From positions 25,443,727-25,507,726 of the forward strand of contig CM043703.1 of assembly GCA_023935145.1 (NCBI GenBank): a DNA stretch of 64,000 bases, written 5' to 3'. Both the position numbers and the translations under genes were made by a program. Origin of the DNA: Bretschneidera sinensis. Taxonomy: Eukaryota; Streptophyta; Magnoliopsida; Brassicales; Akaniaceae. The notes under the pieces are model-generated. The model did no database searches. It was not told the origin of the DNA and worked only from the letters and a program-made list of their open reading frames with translations. Position 1 is the stretch's first letter; each line of letters begins with the position of its first letter. Positions 10,860 to 22,370 of the stretch are shown here, one piece after another.

Positions 10860-13800
10860 TTAACCCTGTGCAAAGTCTTCCTTTAAAACAGCACCTGAAC
10901 GAACTCCAAGTAGACCACACAACATTACAAATGTAGCCAACTTAAGAGGCTTGGTATGTATATCTGCAACTTGGTTTTCACTTCGACAATAAACCAGTTC
11001 GATTGCTCCATCATTGCTGAGATCTCTTAAAAAATAATACTTCACATCAACGTGTTTGCTCCATCCATGTAGCATAGGGTTTTTGGAGAGTTTGATAGCT
11101 AAGCTGTTGGCACAAAAAATTGTAATAGCTCCCGTTTTGCTTGAAATACAACACTTCAAGAATTTTCCTCAGCCGAATGGCTTGACAAGCACAAGCTGTT
11201 GCAGCAACAAATTCAACTTCGGTGGTTGACAAAGTGACGATTGGTTTCTTTTTAGATGACCATGAAATAGCTCCAGAACTCATCATAAACACAAAACCAT
11301 AAGTACTTTTTCTATCATCAGTATCTCCAGTATAGTCACTATCTGAAAAACCAATCAAACTTGACTCTCCATCATTTTTATAAAAAAATTCAAAAATCTG
11401 TGGTACCTTTCGAATAGCGTAAAATTCTCTTTGCTGCTAAGAGATGAAGTTCAGTTGGATTCTCCATATATCTGCTAATTAAACTAACAGCCTACATAAT
11501 TTATGGTCTTATCGACGTCAAATACATAAGACTCCCAACAGTTTGCTTGTAAAGAGTTGCATCCACCTTTTTTTCTTGATCCATTCTTCATAAGCTTCAA
11601 ACCAAGTTCAGTTGGGGTGGAAACTGAGTTGTAATCCTGCGTTCTAAGCCTATCTAAAATTTCTAGAACATATTTCTTTTGTGAAATAAAGATACCAATA
11701 GGAGATTGCGCTACTTCAATGCCAAGAAAATAGTGCATCAACCCCAAATATATCATGTCAAATTCAGTCATCATAAATTTCTTAAAATCAGCAAGCATGG
11801 CTCCATCATTACTAACATAAATAAGGTCATCAACATATAAGCACACAATAAACATCTTCCCATCTACTCCAAATTTAGTATAAAGTGTATGCTTATAAGG
11901 ACATTTAAGAAAACGTTATTTAACAAAGTACGCATCTATAAGACTATACCAAGCTTTAGGTGCTTGTTTCAGTCCGTATAATGCCCTTTTTAGCTTGTAT
12001 ACCTAGTTTTTGTGACCTTGCTTCACATATATCCAATTCCCCATGCAAAAATGCTGACTTTACATCCAGCTGATAGACAAGCCATGAGTTTTGGGCAGCA
12101 ATGGATAACACCAACTGAATAGTATTAAGCCTTGCTACTGGAGCGAACAATTCTTTGTACTCAACACCGAATTCTTGTTTGTACCCCTTTGCAACAAGTC
12201 GAGCCTTATACTTGTCAACTTCTCCATTCTCCTTCAATTTTTTCTTGTAAACCCACTTGACTCCAATAGTCTTATGCCATTTTGGAATATCAGTCAGCTC
12301 CCAAATGTTATTCCTTTCAATGGTAGCATTCTCATCATGCGTTGCCTTCCGCCATTTTAATTCTTTGACAGCATCTTCAAAAATTATAGGATCACAATCT
12401 AAAAATAGAGCAAAGTAAGTGAGTATATCCTCATATTGATCAATCCTGGTTACCTCATAATCTTGCATCTAATCATGTCTCTTTCTAACACGTTGAGGAT
12501 ATGAATTTGTTGCTGTTGGTGAAGTTTCAGCGGCTGTTGGAGCTTTATTTGGTGGATTTTCACATATAGAAGCTATTAGAATTTGTTGCTATAAGGGCTA
12601 CTGCCTTTCTTAATTATTTTCTCCATAAAAAATGACTGGAATAGATTTTTGTCTATTCTAATCCCAAGTGCTCTCCTCATCAAAAATGGCATCTCTACTG
12701 ATCACAATCTTCTTTGTGAGTGGGTTGAACAATTTATATCCTTTGGATGCTTCACTTACACTAAGAAATACACACTTTTCACCATTATCATCAAGTTTTT
12801 TCCTTTTCTCATCTAGGATATGTGGATAAGCGATGCAATCAAAAATTCTGAAGTGATCTACAACTGGTTTATGCCCATTCCAAGCCTTCTCAGGTGTCAT
12901 GCTTTGAAAAGAAAAAGTAGGACTTCTGTTTAACACATGAATGCTTCAGTTTACTGCCTCGGGCCAGTAACTTTTTGGAATTTTTCCTCTTGCCAGCAAG
13001 CTTCTCACCATGTTGAGGATGGTTATATTTTTCCTCTCCTATACACCATTTTGTTGTGGTGTGTAAGCAGCTATGAGTTTCCTTCGAATACCCTGCTCAT
13101 CACAAAAAACATCAAATTCCTTTGAGCAATATTCTCCTCCAAGATTAGTTCGAAGAGTTTTAATGACTCTTTCTGATTCATTCTCCACACGCACTTTGAA
13201 GCTTTTAAATGCACTAAAAGCTTGTAATTTCTCCCACGAAAAAATAAACCCATGTTTTTTTTAGTATAATCATCAATGAAAGTAATTAAATATCTTTTAC
13301 CACCATTTGAAGATGGATTTATTGGCCCACAAATATCAGAATGAACCAACTTCAAGATATTTTTTGCTCTCCATGATTTTCCTTGAGGGAACTAAGAACG
13401 ATGTTGTTTGCTAACAGTACATTCTTCACAGACTTGAAAAAGAATTGTAATTTAAGGAAAGCCTGCCACCATATCTTTCTGTTAGAGAGTTTTTAACCCG
13501 TCAAAATTCAAGTGGCCATAGCGAAAATGCCAAAGCCATGAAAGATCTTTTACTTCAGCCATCAAACAAGGTTGAGATGTTCTTATCTTCAAAGGAAACA
13601 ACTTGTTTGAACTCATCTGAACAACAACAATTGCTCTTCTTGAAGGATCATAAATCTCACGAGCACCATTTTGAATAGTTATCACATAACCTTTTTTCTG
13701 CAATTGACTAGCACTTAACAAATTACTTTCCAAGTTAGAGACATAAAAAACATTGGAAATTGTTTCTACAAAATTATTCTTGGTTCTAATATTAATATCA

Positions 13801-14885
13801 CATTTTTCCCGTTACTTTCACAGTAGAACAATCACCAAAACTTACAGTTGAATGAAAGCCTTCATTTAAATAAGAAAAAGAAGACTTACTTTCACACGTG
13901 GTTGCTGCAACCTATATCCACGTACTACACATTTGATTGGAGTTCCTCATTGACATGATAAGCCATCAACAAAGTCTCTGATTCATTCTTTTCTGTTGCA
14001 AAATTCGATTTCTCCAACTTCTCTTTGTCATTTGGTAATTTGGTATAACATTCAGATCGGTAATGACCAAATTTATGGCACCTGTAGCACTCTATCTTGG
14101 ATTTTTCAAGTTGCTGATTGCGTCCTCTGTAATTTGAGTGACCTTCATCAGCTTTGAAATTCTGATACTGCTTGCTTCCATCTCTGCCTCTACTTCCCCT
14201 TCCTTTACCTCCTCCTCTATAATTTGAGAACTGGCTAAAGGTATAAGCTTTTAGAGCTTGCTCATCCGTAGTTGAACTTCAGATCATCTTTTGTTCGTGG
14301 ACTAATAAGGAACTCTGAAGTTCATTAAGTGAGAGTTCATCAATATATTTTGATTCTTCAATTGAACAAACCACATAATCATATTTTAGGGCCAACGAAT
14401 ATAGAATCTTCTCAACAATAGCCACATCTTCCATCTTTTCAATGTGAAATCGCATCTTATTTGCTATCTTTATAGTCCTTGCACAATAACTGGTAATAGA
14501 ATCGCCATCTTTCATATGTAATCTCAAAATCCCTTCTCAAGGGTTGAACCTATGCACACTTCACTTTTGACGAGCCTTGATACTTTTTCTTCATAGAATC
14601 CCAGAGTTTCTTGGAAGTTTCTTTGCTGAGAATGGTTTCCAAGATAGAACGATCAATTGCCTGGAAAAGATAGTTATTTGCCTTTAGATCTTTTAACCTC
14701 TTGCCTTCCAATTATGTCCTCTAAGTATCTATCAAAACTGCTCCAGCTGGTTCTTCTATTCCAGTACTAACCATTTGCCAATACTCTTTGGACCTTAAGA
14801 AATTCTCCATTAGCATGCTCCAATGGTCATAGTGACCATCGAAACGAGGGATTGTTGCCTGCACAAAATTAGTCTTTGAAGCCAT
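10860..14885 (-). pseudogene. copia gag-pol polyprotein (interrupted)
   Basis: It starts MASKTNFVQATIPRFDG at 14885, the usual copia Gag start. A CCHC zinc knuckle (CYRCHKFGHYRSEC) lies near 14050-14095. The GAG-pre-integrase text WLWHFRYGHLNFDGL is at about 13490-13560 and the integrase start KLVHSDICGP at 13330-13355. The reverse transcriptase has KWVYKKKLKENGEVDKYKAR and VYQLDVKSAFLHGE (12020-12250) and its active site LYVDDLIYV near 11820-11845. RNase H text includes SDYTGDTDDRKSTYG and VADIHTKPL (10940-11340). Several frameshifts and stops divide it, so it is not translatable as a polyprotein. The catalytic YVDD is kept. Confidence 0.9.
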
Positions 14886-14981
14886 CGTTTCCTGCAAAAG
14901 AAATCAGAGGAGAAAATAGATGCTGCTATTTTGGACTGTTTTGGGGGGAACTCTCTCTCTCTTGCTTTCTTTCACACGTAA

Positions 14982-14997
14982 CCTGACTATGATACCA
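14982..14997 (-). other. Primer-binding site of the minus-strand copia element
   Basis: The minus strand reads TGGTATCATAGTCAGG one base inside the 5' LTR. This matches the initiator-methionine tRNA site (TGGTATCAGAGC type) used by most plant copia elements, with small changes. Confidence 0.8.
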
Positions 14998-14998
14998 C

Positions 14999-15286
14999 TG
15001 ATACAAAGTTAAGAAAAAAAAACACAAAAAAGACATATTGGAATGATGAAGCTCTATATCTTTATTGATTGATTAAAAAATACCTGTAAATAGGCTCTAC
15101 ATCAAAACACTTCCTCCACTAACATTACCACTAATCACAATTCCTATAAAATAGGATCACAAATAGGACACTTTCTCAACCACAAAATCAAGTAACTAAA
15201 TTTTTAAAGACTTGAACAAAACTACTAATGACTAGAGCTTTCAATAAATACTAATAAATATGAAATAAAACATTTAAATCTTAACA
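14999..15286 (-). repeat. 5' LTR of the minus-strand copia element
   Basis: A 288-bp repeat. In the element's orientation it runs TGTTAAGATT to TTTGTATCA and is followed at once by the primer-binding site. Confidence 0.9.
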
Positions 15287-15291
15287 CTTTC

Positions 15292-16751
15292 ATCAATAGA
15301 TTTGACGAGCACAATGACCCCGTTTGCGGCGTCCATTTTCTCAGATTGTTGTCGTTGGATTGTTATTGTTGAATTTCGTTAGATTTAGGATATTTTATTC
15401 TTTTGTTTGTTTTTGTTTGCTAGCAGTGACTGAATTATTTTGAGTATAGCAAATGATGGTACTAGGAATAGTTAAGTTGAGCTATAATTTTTATGTGTTC
15501 TGGCTAATGAGAAATGTAGGACTGAAAATTTCGATTTTGTTATGTAGATTTGGTAGGGTGCATATATTTTTATTGACTTACTAATTTTAAAGCAAGTGTG
15601 ACCCTCTATCGGATAACTCATTATTAAAAAAAAGAAGCATGAATTGTTTATAAAGTTTTAAGGATAGAAAAATTAATGAACATATATAATATACTACTAC
15701 TTATTTTTTAAAAGGAAAAAAAGTGTAGTTTTCTCTCTTACTTATCTACTGGGCGGGATTAATTAACTTAACATAATAAGACATACAAAGAGAACATCTG
15801 CACAGGCACAACACTAGAATGGAGATAAGCATAGAAGCATCCATAACCACACACCATCAGCAACATCTCTCTTCTTTTCATGCAAATATATGTGTTCGAA
15901 TCACGCGTGGTATTAAATATTAATCAAACTTAAACTAGTGATCTCTCTCTATCGATGTCAAGATTTGTAGTTGGGAAAACTCAAGCGCTTAAAAATTTAT
16001 AAATCTTTTAATTAAAATATGAAAAAGAAAAAGAACAAGCCCATTTCTATAAAAAGATTGAATAATAATTTTTTTTCTAATGACCAAAGTATTTTGACCT
16101 TTATCCTGATTAATCTTTTGGTTATAAGCAAACCCGTTAATAACGGATCTTGAGAAATATTTTGTGGGGATGTAATTGTGTATGTATTTTATTTTTTTCA
16201 CTATTTTTATAAAAAAAAAAAATGATTCATGAATCCAACTAAATAAATTCATATTATGGTCAGGAATTGACTGTTAAACTTGATTGGTATTGATCACAAT
16301 TTTCTCAAAGAGATCAATTTTCTAACATTTATTCCTTCATTTTTTTTATTTTACATTTTTCAATGTTTAGTAGTATACTATCCTTAATTTTGGAAGAAAA
16401 AAAGATACCAACTCAAAATTAAGGATAGTGCAGTTATTTAGTTCAAAAGGATGAGATCATTTTTTTTCCAACCTTAACCGCCAACTATTCCATGTTTATT
16501 TGATATATTTTTGTCAGGACCGGGTCCTCAAATTTAAACCATCCAGAATGAAAATAATTATATACAATAAGTTTCTCTTTGATGCACGGACATAATTATA
16601 GTGGGATTAGGATTAAGATTATAGTGGGATAAGATTAGGAAGATTAAAGTGTGACTATTTTAATTTTATGTTTGATTCATGAGATTATTGGATTGAGATT
16701 AAAGTGGGATAACAAATCAAAATATTAAAATAACCTTTTATATTTTATTAT
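15292..16751. other. Intergenic AT-rich DNA between two copia elements
   Basis: No gene is supportable. It holds a small perfect hairpin at 16377-16429. At 16590-16740 lies an arm of short repeated phrases (AGTGGGATTAGGATTA, AGTGGGATAAG, AAGTGGGATAAC). These phrases partly mirror 22240-22370, which suggests an older small DNA element into which the next copia element inserted. Confidence 0.5.
16377..16429. repeat. Perfect 15-bp inverted repeat
   Basis: ACTATCCTTAATTTT (16377-16391) is the exact reverse complement of AAAATTAAGGATAGT (16415-16429), separated by 23 bases. No gene context explains it. Confidence 0.8.
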
Positions 16752-16968
16752 TGTTAATGTGTTATATGGGCTTAGTCCCACATTGGTTGTGTATAGTTTT
16801 GCTTCTCCTATTAGCTTGTATAAATAGGATAATCCCACATTGATTGTGTATAGTTTTGCTTCTCCTATTAGCTTATATAAATAGGATAGCTCCCTTTGTA
16901 AGTAAATCACACCATTCAATACAATTCTTTTTTTTTGTATTGTCTCACTTCCTCTCTTAAATTCAACA
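16752..16968 (+). repeat. 5' LTR with an internal 57-bp tandem duplication
   Basis: Within the 217-bp LTR, 16776-16832 and 16833-16889 are near-identical 57-bp units. Each holds CCCACATTG near its start and a TATA box TATAAATA (16819-16826 and 16876-16883). The LTR therefore carries two apparent core promoters. The 3' LTR has the same duplication. Confidence 0.93.
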
Positions 16969-16980
16969 TGGTATCAGAGC
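16969..16980 (+). other. Primer-binding site (initiator Met tRNA)
   Basis: TGGTATCAGAGC begins immediately after the 5' LTR. Confidence 0.92.
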
Positions 16981-16983
16981 CAT

Positions 16984-17400
16984 AATGGTTCTCGGTATTT
17001 TAAGAGTTGAGTATGTTCTGTGATTGCCACTATTAATGGATCATTTACATCAGAAATTATCGGTATATTAAGAGTTGAGTATGCACTGTGATTGCCACTA
17101 TTAGTGGATCCTTCACATCAGAAAAACTTCTAGTATAACCTTTTCATACCTGTCAGGTCATTACTATAGTCGGAGTCTCATTCTCCATTGATATCATCTC
17201 CGCTGCCGCTCTTGTTTCTTAAACGCTGTTGCCACGTTAGCCCTAGAGGCCACATCAGCGCCACCTCACTGCCACGTCACCTGTTGACATCATATCCACT
17301 GCCGCTCCTGTTTCAGAAACGCTGCTATCACGTTAGCCCTAAAAGGCACATCAACACCACATCAGTGCCACGTCACCCGTTGACCACCACATCATCAGTT
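16984..17400 (+). repeat. Two tandemly duplicated blocks in the copia leader
   Basis: The first pair, about 16985-17050 and 17051-17115, repeats GGTATTTTAAGAGTTGAGTA, GTGATTGCCACTATTA and CATCAGAAA. The second pair, about 17195-17285 and 17288-17385, repeats CGCTGCCGCTC-type text, AACGCTG, CACGTTAGCCCTA and GTGCCACGTCACC. Both lie before the gag start at 17450, so the untranslated leader has grown by local duplication. Confidence 0.75.
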
Positions 17401-17449
17401 GACCGCCACATCACCGGTTTCTTGGAGGTTCACCTTCCTCTTTGTGCCT

Positions 17450-20400
17450 ATGGCTGAATCGTACTTACCCCAGGTTATTACTACTGTTCTGGATGAATCT
17501 AATTATGTTGTGTGGGCTCAAGAAATGTCTGATTTCCTCCGTGGACAAAAATTGTGGCGTTACATGATTGGGGATATCACTGAACCTAAGAAAAAGGACG
17601 ACGAAGATGCTGACAAATATATTGACCGTCTATAGGACTGGGATAGTAAAAATCACCAGATTCGCACATGGTTTCGTGCCACTATTATCGCAGAAATCAA
17701 ACTTCAATTTGGTACACTCCATACAGCTAAAGAAGCTTGGGATCTTCTCCAACACCGCTACACCAGGGCAGACATCTCAAATTGGTATCGTCTTCTTTCC
17801 ACCCTTTATAGCATGCACCAAGAACTTGAACAAACTATCAACAGTTTTCTATCTCAGATGACTGCCATGTGGAACCAGTTAGCTCTCACTGAGCCAACTT
17901 GGGAATGCATAAAAGATGCCCAATGTTCATGGAAAGTACCGAACTGAGACACGCATTATGCAATTCCTGATGGGCTTGAGAGAGGAATTTGAAGCTGTAC
18001 GAGCTTCAATCCTACACTGGGGCGCTATACCTCCCTTAAACGATGTCCTTTCTGATCTATTCAGTGAGGAAACACGTCTCGCCACATTACAAGAATCTCA
18101 TACAGATGTTGCCCTTGCAGCACCCGTTGCTCTTGCCACACCAGCTGCCAAGACAAACCCATACCAGAAGCCCTTATATTGCAAGTATTGTCATTCACAA
18201 GGGCATGAATTGCTCAAATGTCCTTCTCGCCTATGTAAATTCTGTAGAGAACCGGGTCACTATCTTGTAGATTGCCCTAAACTTCCTTCTGGAAATCAGT
18301 TAAATGGGAACCAATATCGCTCACGAGGCTCATACAATCGGTTCTATTCCAAGCTAAAGAATACTACTGCTGTAGCCACTGATGCTACACCAACTTCATC
18401 CAGCTCTTTACCTGATTAGAGTGGTTTATGCACCATTCTTACCGAGGCTCTAACTAAAACTGGTAACAATATAGCCATGTCAGCTACACCAGGTACATCC
18501 CGATGGTATTTTGATTTTGCTTGTTGCAATCATATGACTTCTGATGCCTTCATATTTTTCTCTAAAACCCGTGATGAGTATATACTTACTATTCACACTG
18601 CCAATGGATCAAATATGTTGGTCAACCACACTGGACATATTGACAGTTCTCATTTGTCTCACCCTGACACATATTTGGTTCCTAATCTTACGTTTAACCT
18701 TATATCTGTTGGACAACTATGTGATCTTGGACTTGATTTTCATTTTTCTTCTACTGGTTGTCGTGTGCAGGACCCTCAGACAAGAAAACTCCTTGGAACC
18801 AGCCATAAATTTGGACGCCTCTTTGAGCTTACTCACCTCCAAGTCCCATCCTCACCATCACCAAACCAATCAGCCGCATCCATCCCAGCACTCTCTCCCG
18901 TGGAATTATGGCACTCTCGGTTAGGTTACACTTCATCCATCCCTCTACGTTCTCTTATTTCTAGTGGTCAGTTAGGATCACTTCAGCATGAGTCTTTTCA
19001 TTGTATTCATTGTCAACTTGCAAAACAATCAGCTTTACCTTTTAATGAGAGTCAGTCTGTTTCCTTTGCACATTTTGATTTAGTACATTCTGACGTTTGG
19101 GGGCCTTCTCCTCATGCATCAATGGGTGGTGCTCATTATTTTGTTATATATGTGGACAACTATTCTCATTATACTTGGTTGTTTCTTATGAAAAACAGAT
19201 CTAAACTCTTTCAAATATATTCTGATTTTTCTTCTATGGTTCAAACTCAATTCTCTCAGAATATCAAAATTTTTCGTTCAGATAATGCAATGAAATATAA
19301 AGACCGTACTTTTCTAAACTTACTTCACAAAAATGGCATGTTTCCCCACCACTAGTGCCCTGGAACCTCCCAAAAAAATGAACGAGCCGAATGCAAACAT
19401 GGGCATATTCTTGACACCGTTCGTGCTCTACTTATTTCGTCATCGTGTCTTGAACGTTTCTGGGGTGATGCTGCCTTAACCGCAGTGTACACAATCAATC
19501 ATGTCCCTTTCGCTACAATCCAAAATCAATCTCCATTTGAGCGCATTTTCGGTAAACCTCATGATTATTCTAACCCCAGAGTCTTTGGTTGCACTTGTTT
19601 TGTTCTTCTCAAACCGCATGAACACAACAAATTACAACCAAAGGGTCATCTGTGTTGTTTCATTGGATATGGTATTGAACATAAGGGGTATCAGTGCTAG
19701 GAACTTATTTCTAAAACTCTTTGTATCTCTCGTTATGTCATTTTTTGGGAACATCAAATGTTCTCTTCCTTATGGTCATTTGACATGTTAACCATCACTA
19801 ACTCCAGATTCTTTACTGATCCATCTATTGAGTTATTTTCTAAGAATCCAGTTTCAGGTACTGTTGAGTCCACCTCCGAATCACCAGCTGATTTTACCCC
19901 TTCCGTTTCGGACCCAGCTTCAGTTCTAGAACCCTCAACTGACCTCACCTCTCCGACTCAATCAGTTGTGCCCTAGGATATTCCTATGTCGATGAGTCTG
20001 CACCAACTCTCTCTGAGAGCCATCCTCCATGTCACCCCCGCAGATCTACCAGGGTAACTCATCCTTTTTCTCATCTTGCTGATTACCATTGTGATTATCA
20101 TTGTTTTTCCACTATACTTCATCTGCATAAGCCTCAATCCTATAAGGAAGCTAATACTAATCCACTTTGACAGAAAGCAATGGATGAAGAACTTCAGGCC
20201 CTAGCTAAAACTCATACCTGGGATATTGTTGATCTACCCCTTGGAAAAACTCCTATTGGGTGCAAATGGGTGTTTAAGATCAAGACACTTTCTGATGGCT
20301 CTATTGAATGATATAAAGCTCGACTTGTTGCCAAGGGATTTGCTCAGGAATATGGCATTGACTATGAAGAGATATTTGCTCCAGTGGCGAGGCTCACATC

Positions 20401-21627
20401 TGTCCGTACAATCCTTGTTGTCACCGCCATTTGAAGATGGACTCTATTTCAAATGGATGTCAAAAATGCATTTCTCAATGGGGATCTTCTTGAGGAAGTC
20501 TATATGCATACACCTCCCGGCTTGGATACCCATTGAAACAAACGTGCCTGGTTTTTCAAATTCAGCACTACTATTCATCAGTTTGGGTTCACACCGAGTG
20601 CTCATGATTCAGCTCTGTTTATCCGCCATACTGCCAACGGTATTATCATTCTTTTACTATACGTGGATGATATGGTTATTACTGGAGATGATCTACATGG
20701 TATTTCTGAACTCAAAAAAATTTTTCAGTGGCCAATTCGAGATGAAAGATCTTGGCGTGCTCACCTATTTTCTTGGCCTCGAAGTCTCATCTAATTCTGA
20801 TGGATTTTTTCTCTCTTAGGCCAAATATGCCTCGGATCTCCTTTCCAAGGCTGGGATCACTGACTCAACCACTGCCACTACTCCTCTCGAGCTGAATGTC
20901 AGACTTACTCCACTCGATGGTTCACCTCTTCATGATGCCACTCTATATCGTCAACTAGTTGGAAGTCTTGTATATCTTACTGTCACTTGCCCTAACATTG
21001 CCTATGTCGTTTATCAGGTCAGTCAGTTCTTGTCCGTTCCTCGGACCACCCATTACTCGGCTGTTTTTTCGCATTCTTAGGTATGTCAAGGGTACTTTAT
21101 TTCATGGGCTTCATTTCTCAGCACAGTCTGCCCCCGTTTTACAAGCCTATTCTGATGCCGATTGGGCCGGAGACCCGACCGACAGACGTTCAACCACTGG
21201 TTACTGTTTCTTTTTGGGCAATTCTCTCATTTCCTAGCGTAGTAAGAAACAAACTGTGGTTACTCACTCCAGTACTGAAGCTGAATATCGTGCCATGGCT
21301 GATGCAACTCAAGAACTTCTCTGGCTTCGATGGCTACTCGCTGACATGGGTATCTCTTCTCCTGCTGCCACTATCCTACACTGTGACAACAGGAGTGCTA
21401 TTTAGATTGCTCACAATGATGTCTTCCACGAGCGTACAAAACACATCGAGAATGATATCCACTTCATCCGTGATCATATTCTCCAGAATACGGTTCGTCT
21501 ACAATCCGTCAGTTCAGCCGATCAAACAGCTGACATTTTCACTAAGGCTCATCCACCCGGACGCTTCTGGTTTCCAAACTCAAGTTCACCTCCCACTTAC
21601 TGCCTTGAGTTTGAGGGGGGATGTTAA
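17450..21627 (+). pseudogene. copia gag-pol polyprotein (near complete, interrupted by stops)
   Basis: Gag starts MAESYLPQVITTVLDESNYV at 17450. It carries two adjacent CCHC knuckles, CKYCHSQGHELLKC and CKFCREPGHYLVDC (about 18180-18285). The protease-side text WYFDFACCNHMTSD (18504-18545) replaces the usual DSG active site with DFA. GAG-pre-integrase ELWHSRLGYTSSIPLRSL is at about 18903-18956. The integrase core shows LVHSDVWGP (about 19081) and RSDNAMKY (about 19280). The reverse transcriptase has CKWVFKIKT and LLYVDDMVI (about 20655-20680). RNase H has SDADWAGDPTDRRSTTGY and ADIFTKAH, and the frame ends in the 3' LTR. Nonsense codons (for example at 17633 and 19354) and frame changes break it. 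The altered protease triad is a second sign of decay. Confidence 0.92.
21607..21621 (+). other. Polypurine tract
   Basis: GAGTTTGAGGGGGGA directly abuts the 3' LTR, the standard plus-strand priming site of copia elements. It is also the end of the pol frame. Confidence 0.85.
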
Positions 21628-21837
21628 TGTATTATATGGGCTTAGTCCCACATTGGTTGTGTATAGCTTTGCTTCTCCTATTAGCTTGTATAAATAGGAT
21701 AATCCCACATTGGTTTTGTATAGCTTTGCTTCTCCTATTAGCTTATATAAATAGGATAGCTCCCTTTGTAAGTAAATCACACCATTCAATACAATTCTTC
21801 TTTTTGTATTGTCTCACTTCCTCTCTTAAATTTAACA
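21622..21837 (+). repeat. 3' LTR of the plus-strand copia element
   Basis: A 216-bp partner of 16752-16968 with the same internal duplication, followed by the target duplication ATTAT. Confidence 0.93.
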
Positions 21838-21909
21838 ATTATAAATCTTTTTATTATATATATATAAACCTACAGAGAGAGTAAAGCTCTTTTTTTCTTT
21901 CTTTTTTAG

Positions 21910-22300
21910 CTTTGTGTCGTGAAACAGAGAGAAAATGGAAGGAGAGGAAGTGCGGGGAGGAGGAGGGGGAGGCGCGATCTGACTAGGAGGATGAGGGGAA
22001 TGTGTGTGGTGCAATTTGACCAGGAGGAGAAGGAGGAAGGAGAAGGAAGCGCGGGGGAGGAGGCGCGAGGGAGGGAAGAGAGAGGAAGAGGGTGGAGGAC
22101 GGTGGAAGAGAAGAGAGGAGAGAGGAGAGAAGAAGAAAAAAATCTTGGGAGATGGGTGAAGAAGAAGAATAGGTTGATGGCAAAATTGGACGGGGCAAAA
22201 TTTTTTGTCCCAAGACTTTGTCCCGGGGGATTGGGATAGATTTTGTGGAATAAGAACTAATTTTGTCCCTCATTAATCCCAAATGCACAGTAAATAATTG
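21910..22300 (+). other. Strongly purine-biased tract, no supported gene
   Basis: From about 21930 to 22200 the plus strand is almost all A and G, with runs such as GGGGAGGAGGAGGGGGAGG and many GGA/GAA steps. Open frames here are low-complexity Arg/Glu/Gly (or Ser/Pro on the other strand) and are not credible proteins. Text at 22200-22370 (CCCAAGACTTTGTCCC, GGGATTGGGATAG, CCCTATCCC) looks like the other arm of an old small DNA element. Confidence 0.5.
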
Positions 22301-22370
22301 AAACCAAACATGAACAACTGATTGGGTTGGGATTATATTAGCCCTATCCCATTATTGTCCTTGATACAAA

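Larger units (their letters stand above)
10527..15286 (-). mobile_element. Ty1/copia retrotransposon, nearly full length
   Basis: Direct terminal repeats at 10527-10815 and 14999-15286 are flanked by a perfect 5-bp target duplication CTTTC (10522-10526 and 15287-15291). Each repeat runs TGATACAAAG to CTTAACA on the plus strand. The element is transcribed on the minus strand, with its primer-binding site just inside the 14999 end. The LTRs differ at roughly twenty or more positions by eye, so it is not recent. Coding order on the minus strand is gag, CCHC, integrase, RT, RNase H, which is copia order. Confidence 0.92.
16752..21837 (+). mobile_element. Ty1/copia retrotransposon with short LTRs, full length
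   Basis: LTRs at 16752-16968 and 21622-21837 begin TGTTAATGT and end TTCAACA/TTTAACA. They are flanked by the perfect 5-bp duplication ATTAT (16747-16751 and 21838-21842). A methionine-tRNA primer site and a GAGTTTGAGGGGGGA purine tract sit in the expected places. By eye the LTRs differ at only about eight positions, so this copy is younger than the one at 10527. Gag and pol are complete in order but contain premature stops. Confidence 0.94.

Noticed and set aside
21919..22239. 106-codon Arg/Glu/Gly-rich open frame and an opposite-strand Ser/Pro-rich frame
   Set aside because: Both come from the purine-biased low-complexity tract, with no domain or start context.
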